A stretch of DNA of 37,932 nucleotides from Ophiocordyceps camponoti-saundersi (nom. inval.). Taxonomy: Eukaryota; Ascomycota; Sordariomycetes; Hypocreales; Ophiocordycipitaceae. Of this stretch, positions 33,385-37,932 are shown in pieces. The notes under the pieces were generated by a model. The model was not told where the DNA came from, did not search any database, and saw only the letters and a program-made list of their open reading frames with translations. Position 1 is the stretch's first letter, and each line of letters opens with the position of its first letter. The stretch lies in contig PDHQ01000314.1 of assembly GCA_003339415.1 (NCBI GenBank), forward strand, positions 1 through 37,932, given 5' to 3'. The position numbers were made by a program, and so were the translations under genes.

Positions 33385-33480
33385 AAGGGGAGGGTTTTAC
33401 TCCAGGTCCTTCGGTTTTTCCCCCTCTTAGAATATATATAAGATAGTTTTAGGCTATATAAGGTATATTAGTATATAAAT
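33385..33480 (+). repeat. Second TE 3' tail (degenerate)
   Basis: GGGGAGGGTTTTACTCC followed by TCGGTTTTTCCCC, then an AT-rich stretch ending near (ATT)n. It is a more diverged version of the same tail, 165 bp after the previous one. Confidence 0.45.
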
Positions 33481-35356
33481 TATTATTATTATTAATAACT
33501 TTATATATTATAATATTAAAATACTTATAGGAATATTAAAAAGAAAAAAAAATAATAATATTAAATAAAGCTATAATAATATTAGGCGGTAAGGGCCTTA
33601 AGCGTAAATAATTCAGTTATATATTATAAAATATTTATTAATATAGCGTAGGGACTTTAAGTAAAATATCGCTTATTATTATTATAAAGGAAAATTAGGG
33701 AGGTAATAAGCCGCCTATTAAGGTATAAGAGCTAAAACTAATTATATAAAAACTAAAAATGCTTACTAAATTACTATTAAAAACTAATAAGTAAAAGAAA
33801 CTTATAATACTAAGTATTAAGTTATTAGAATATAAATAAATTAATTAAGTATTAGCTAGGCCTTACTAATATTTAATAAGCTTTATAAATATTAGATTTA
33901 TAAGTAAAAAAATTATAATTATTAAGTTATTTATAAATTATAAAAAATAAACGCTAAGTAAAATAAAGGTATTATAAGATATAATAGTTAATAGTAAGAT
34001 ACTAGAAAAGGCGTAAAAGCTAGTATAAAAAACTTTTATATTTTATAAAATAAAGGAGAAATTAGTAAATAAAATTATAAAAATAGTAGCGAAGATAGCT
34101 ATAAAGGAGAAAGATACTAAAAAGAAAGCTAAGTAAGCTACCTAAGTTACTAAACTAAAAACCGAGAAGAAAATAAAAAAGAATTAGTTTAATATAAAAA
34201 ATATAAGTATTTTAGTTCCTAATTAAGAAAAAAATATTAATATATTATAAAAGTTTTAAGTAAAGAATTTATTAATTTTTCTAATAAAAAAGATTTAGAT
34301 AATTAAAATATTCTTATTAAAATACTAATTATTAAAATAAAGAATATTTTTAATAATAATAATAAGTTAAATATAAAATAAAATAAGTTTATTAAAGTAT
34401 ATTAATAAGTAATTAAAATTAATAAAGCTATAAAAAGATATAGTTTACTAATATATATTTTAATATTAAATATAATATTAAAATATTAACTTATATTTAT
34501 AAAGCGTTAAAAGAAAATAAGGTATTAATATTTATATTAGTAGGAAAAAGGGTAGCTAAATAGACTTCCTTATTAATATTAATAAAAATTATAAAGGCGT
34601 TTTAAGTAAAGAGTAAGTAAAATAAGGTCCCCTTATAATAATATTAAGGGCTTATTATTAACTTATTTATAGCGATTAAAAAAATACTAGCGTTAGTAAA
34701 GAAAAAGGGAAAGGGGCGGGCTAAAACGCCTCTAATAAAATAATACCTTATTACTAATAAAAAAGATATATTATATTATTTAATCTTAAATATAATAAAA
34801 AAAGGGAGGAAAGATATAGTAATAATAGCTTATTTAATTATAAATATTTAAACTTAAAATTATATAATATTTAAACAATATTAAAATATTCTAACTAATA
34901 AAGGAACTATAGCGAAGATTTGCTAAATAATTATAAATAAATTTAACTTATATTAATAAAAAATATAAGGCCTTAGTTTTTATAATATAACGCTAATTAT
35001 ATATAATAAGCTAAGTAATAATAGCGAAAAAGCGTTTAGTTTAATAATTAAGCTAGCTATATTATAATTTATATAGTTAATTATAAAAATATTATATATT
35101 TAAAAAAAAGCGAGTATTAATTATAGCTTATATCTTTATAAAATAAAATATTAAATAAAATATAAAATAAACTATACTTATAAACTAATTATTATTATAT
35201 ACTTAAAATAATATTATAAGAGATAAGGTACTTAGTAATATTAAAAAATAGATAGACTAATATTAGGAATAAAAGAAAGCTTATAAGGAGCGATAAGCTA
35301 CTAAAAAGACGTAAAAGTAAGATATAAAGCTACCGATTATTAAAAAAAAAGCTAAG
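33481..35356. other. A-rich interval, possible degraded coding DNA
   Basis: The plus strand is A-rich with many AAA and AAG triplets; stretches around 33600-34250 can be read in two different frames as basic protein, and I cannot choose between them. Stops are frequent. No domain is recognised. It may be an old transposon. Confidence 0.3.
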
Positions 35357-35760
35357 CTATGAAAAAGGTAAAAAAGGGTAATATTATTATAGATAATTTA
35401 TATAATATAGAAAATAGAAAAGGTAAAAAGAAGAACTATAAGGAGTAAGATAAGGAAAAAGATAAAGAAGATAAAGAAGCTTTTAAAGCCGCTAATAATA
35501 CTAAGTTCTTCTAAGAGGCTCTTAATAATAATCTATTTACTAATAGTAATAGCGAGAATAATAATAATAATAAAGAAAATATATTATTAGCGCTTATAAG
35601 GGGGGGGGGAGTTATAGCTATAATAGCAGTTAAGCGGGGGTAAGGGGAGGAAAACGCGCGCTACGCGTAAAGAAGTTTAAAAAGGCCGCGTATCTTATCT
35701 ATAAATAAGTTATTTATTTTAAAATTAACTAATACCTTACTTACTTCTATTTTAGATTAA
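35357..35760 (+). pseudogene. Short coding-like tract with charged and Asn-rich C-terminus
   Basis: From 35357 one plus-strand frame has about four stops in 130 codons. It contains a Lys-rich segment, a KEKDKEDKEAF stretch, an Asn run (35558-35574, likely Asp before RIP), a glycine run encoded by the G homopolymer at 35600, and an IAVKRG segment. It begins at one of the few ATG codons of the window. The acidic, low-complexity end resembles the C-terminus of some fungal transposases, but I cannot name a family. It ends 40-50 bp before element C. Confidence 0.35.
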
Positions 35761-35803
35761 ATTAATATATATCCTTTATAGATAAATTAAAGCCTTTTAT
35801 TAT

Positions 35804-36311
35804 TATTAGAATATATATATCGCTAGCTGCTTAGGAATATAATACGCGTTAAATACGCGTAGCACGCGTTATAAAGATAACTATCTCTATATAAATAAAG
35901 TAAGAGGTTAGGGATACGTATAAAGAGGAGTCGAACTTAAGATAATACCGATCCGAGACTAATATAATATTAATATAATATACGAAGTTAATATAAGAGG
36001 AGGATAGGGAGGTAGTTAGTAGAAGGGGGAATATATATATAATATACTTACTTTTCTATATTTTTTAAAAAAGAGATAAGTTATAAATAAAGTTATTATT
36101 TAATCTCTTATAACTTTATTAGCTAGAGTATATTATATAATAGATATAATATTCCTATATACTATATAATTTAGATAAGTTACCTAAACCCTATTATCTA
36201 AGTTAATATAATATATATAATCTAGGTTTAATTTATTAGTATTTTTATTATAAGAAGTTTATAATATAACTTTAGCTACTTATTCGGCTTAAGAAGGATA
36301 CCTAACTAATA
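35804..36311 (+). repeat. 5' LTR of element C
   Basis: 508 bp, from TATTAGAATATA to CCTAACTAATA, with all three ACGCGT boxes (about 35844-35870) and the TATA box. It is followed by CTAATTAGTAATAAAGC, the putative primer site. Confidence 0.85.
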
Positions 36312-37804
36312 CTAATTAGTAATAAAGCTAGGTTATATTACGAACTTAACTACTTTTTATTACTTAAAACTTAGTTAACTAATATAAGCTAAAATACTAG
36401 CTTCGTTATTATTTAATTTTAATTTAGATTAGAAATAGAAAAGTAATTTAGATAATAGATATTAATTAAAATACTAACTTTTAGGAAACTATAATTATTA
36501 TTTTAATAATATATAAATATATTTTAACTAGTATCTAATTAATAACTTAATAATTCGAATATTTTAGTACCTAGTAATAACTTATTATAAGTTAATATTA
36601 TCTATTTTTTCTTCTTTTTACTTTTAGTTTAGGATTTTTAGGAACTTACTTCGATTTTAACCCGAAATCCTTTTAACTTTAGATTAGTTTTAATAATTAC
36701 TTTATAACTATTATTTACTAAAGCTTTTATAAATTTAGTATTAGAAGTCTCTTATAATTAAGTTAATTTAGTAATATATAAAAGATAAAAATAATAAAAG
36801 AAAAAAAAAATAGTAAAAAAAGAAAAAAAAAAGTAAAATCCTTAAAACTAAAGTCTCTTACCCCTACTCCTAACGCGGATATCTAGGAGGGCGTAATACG
36901 CGACGATCGCGTAAGGCCGGCTAAGTAATATTATTATATTAATAATATCTATTAAATATTAACTTAAATATAAATAAAGATTAGATTATTATTAAACTTA
37001 TTTCGGTATATTAATCCTTATATAAAAGTATATTATCGCCTATAAATATAGTAAAAGCTTATATAAAGGTAATAATAGCCGGGATAGTTTATTAAGTTAA
37101 TATTAATTTATATAAAGTTAAGCTTTAATAAGCTATATATATATTATTATATTAAATATTTTTTTTAGTATACTAATAATAAGCGGTTACTAATTAAGAT
37201 ACCTATTCCTAATAAGCGTTAATTTTTAGCTTTTACTTACTTATATAGCTAATATAATTTTAGTATAGGGGCACCTTTTTAATATTACCGCGCTAAATAA
37301 TATTACGCTACGCCTAAGATAATAGCGTAAGCGGCGGCGAGGATATAAAAAAATTACGCTTAGCGGGTTATACTTAATAAGGTATAATAAGTATTACTAC
37401 TAATATAAGCGATAATATTTATAAGCGCGGGCGAAAAGTAATCGCGGATATTATAAAAAAAGCTTATAAAAGGCGCGTAAAGGAGATAAGGGTAAAACGC
37501 GCGTAATATATATTTAAAGCTAAGTTTAGAATATATTAGAAATTAGGTTAATTTTAACTTATAACTAATATAAATTAAAGCCGAAATTAATATATTTTTA
37601 CGCTACTAGTAAATTAAAGCCTTAAGAGTATTATTATTATTAATATTATTCTTAAACTTAGGACTTAAAATAATAATCTAATAATTACGCGGAGCGGTAA
37701 GTATATAAGGGGGCGGTCCTAATATATAATAAATCTTAAGTTAAGGTTAGCTAAAGCTTACTATAATACTAACTTAAGATTAACTTAAACTTACCTTCCT
37801 ATAC

Positions 37805-37932
<128 letters not shown>

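Noticed and set aside
33481..34250. A mariner/pogo transposase gene
   Set aside because: Two frames are equally plausible, and I could not find spaced catalytic Asp residues or a helix-turn-helix pattern, so no family is claimed.
35600..35610. G-run as a telomere or switch-like sequence
   Set aside because: A single homopolymer of about 10 G inside a coding-like frame, with no repeated TTAGGG-type unit nearby.

Overview
The window reads as an AT-rich, transposon-filled block from a filamentous ascomycete (Pezizomycotina) that has been mutated almost to saturation by repeat-induced point mutation (RIP). TpG and CpA are nearly absent on both strands, TpA is in large excess, CpG and CpC survive, and every old coding frame is broken by TAA/TAG, almost never TGA. 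I see no intact protein gene. What can be annotated are degenerate mobile elements, recognised by reading frames in which Cys/His have become Tyr and Gln/Trp have become stops. All calls are by eye; boundaries marked approximate are so.

Layout. 1-2365: pyrimidine-rich DNA without any TpG/CpA that I could find, with small hairpin repeats. 2366-5166: AT-rich, unassigned. 5167-8810: a non-coding LTR element (A, minus strand, 508-bp LTRs). 8811-about 10110: endonuclease fragment of a Tad1/I-type LINE. About 10115-17325: a longer LINE copy (L2) with ORF1 (zinc knuckles), ORF2 (endonuclease, RT, C-terminal region), then a coding-like tract on the opposite strand and a GGGG-TTTT-CCCC 3' tail. About 17460-18447 and 25724-about 27510: a second LINE (L3), split by element D.

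Element D (18448-25718) has identical-length 301-bp direct terminal repeats, a perfect 5-bp target duplication (GTTAA), an internal TATA box with a pyrimidine leader, and one reading frame of about 1,900-2,000 codons in which I recognise no reverse transcriptase, integrase or protease. It is the most unusual object here. Removing D plus one GTTAA restores the L3 RT frame.

26896-27485 is a tRNA-headed SINE with a perfect 15-bp target duplication. Its 3' tail matches the L2 tail, and its body holds three consecutive GC-rich hairpins that RIP has spared. From 27510 rightwards a minus-strand coding-like tract follows L3, interrupted by LTR element B (28853-32436, 506-bp LTRs, target duplication ATAAC); it resumes in frame at 32442. 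Two more TE 3' tails lie at 33090-33480, a weak coding-like region follows, and a third copy of the LTR family (C) starts at 35804 and runs off the window inside a long (TAA)n array.

Reading the nesting gives a history: LINE copies first, then SINE, D and the A/B/C family, with RIP acting on nearly everything. The A/B/C LTRs keep three ACGCGT boxes upstream of a TATA box, so their promoter core has outlasted RIP.
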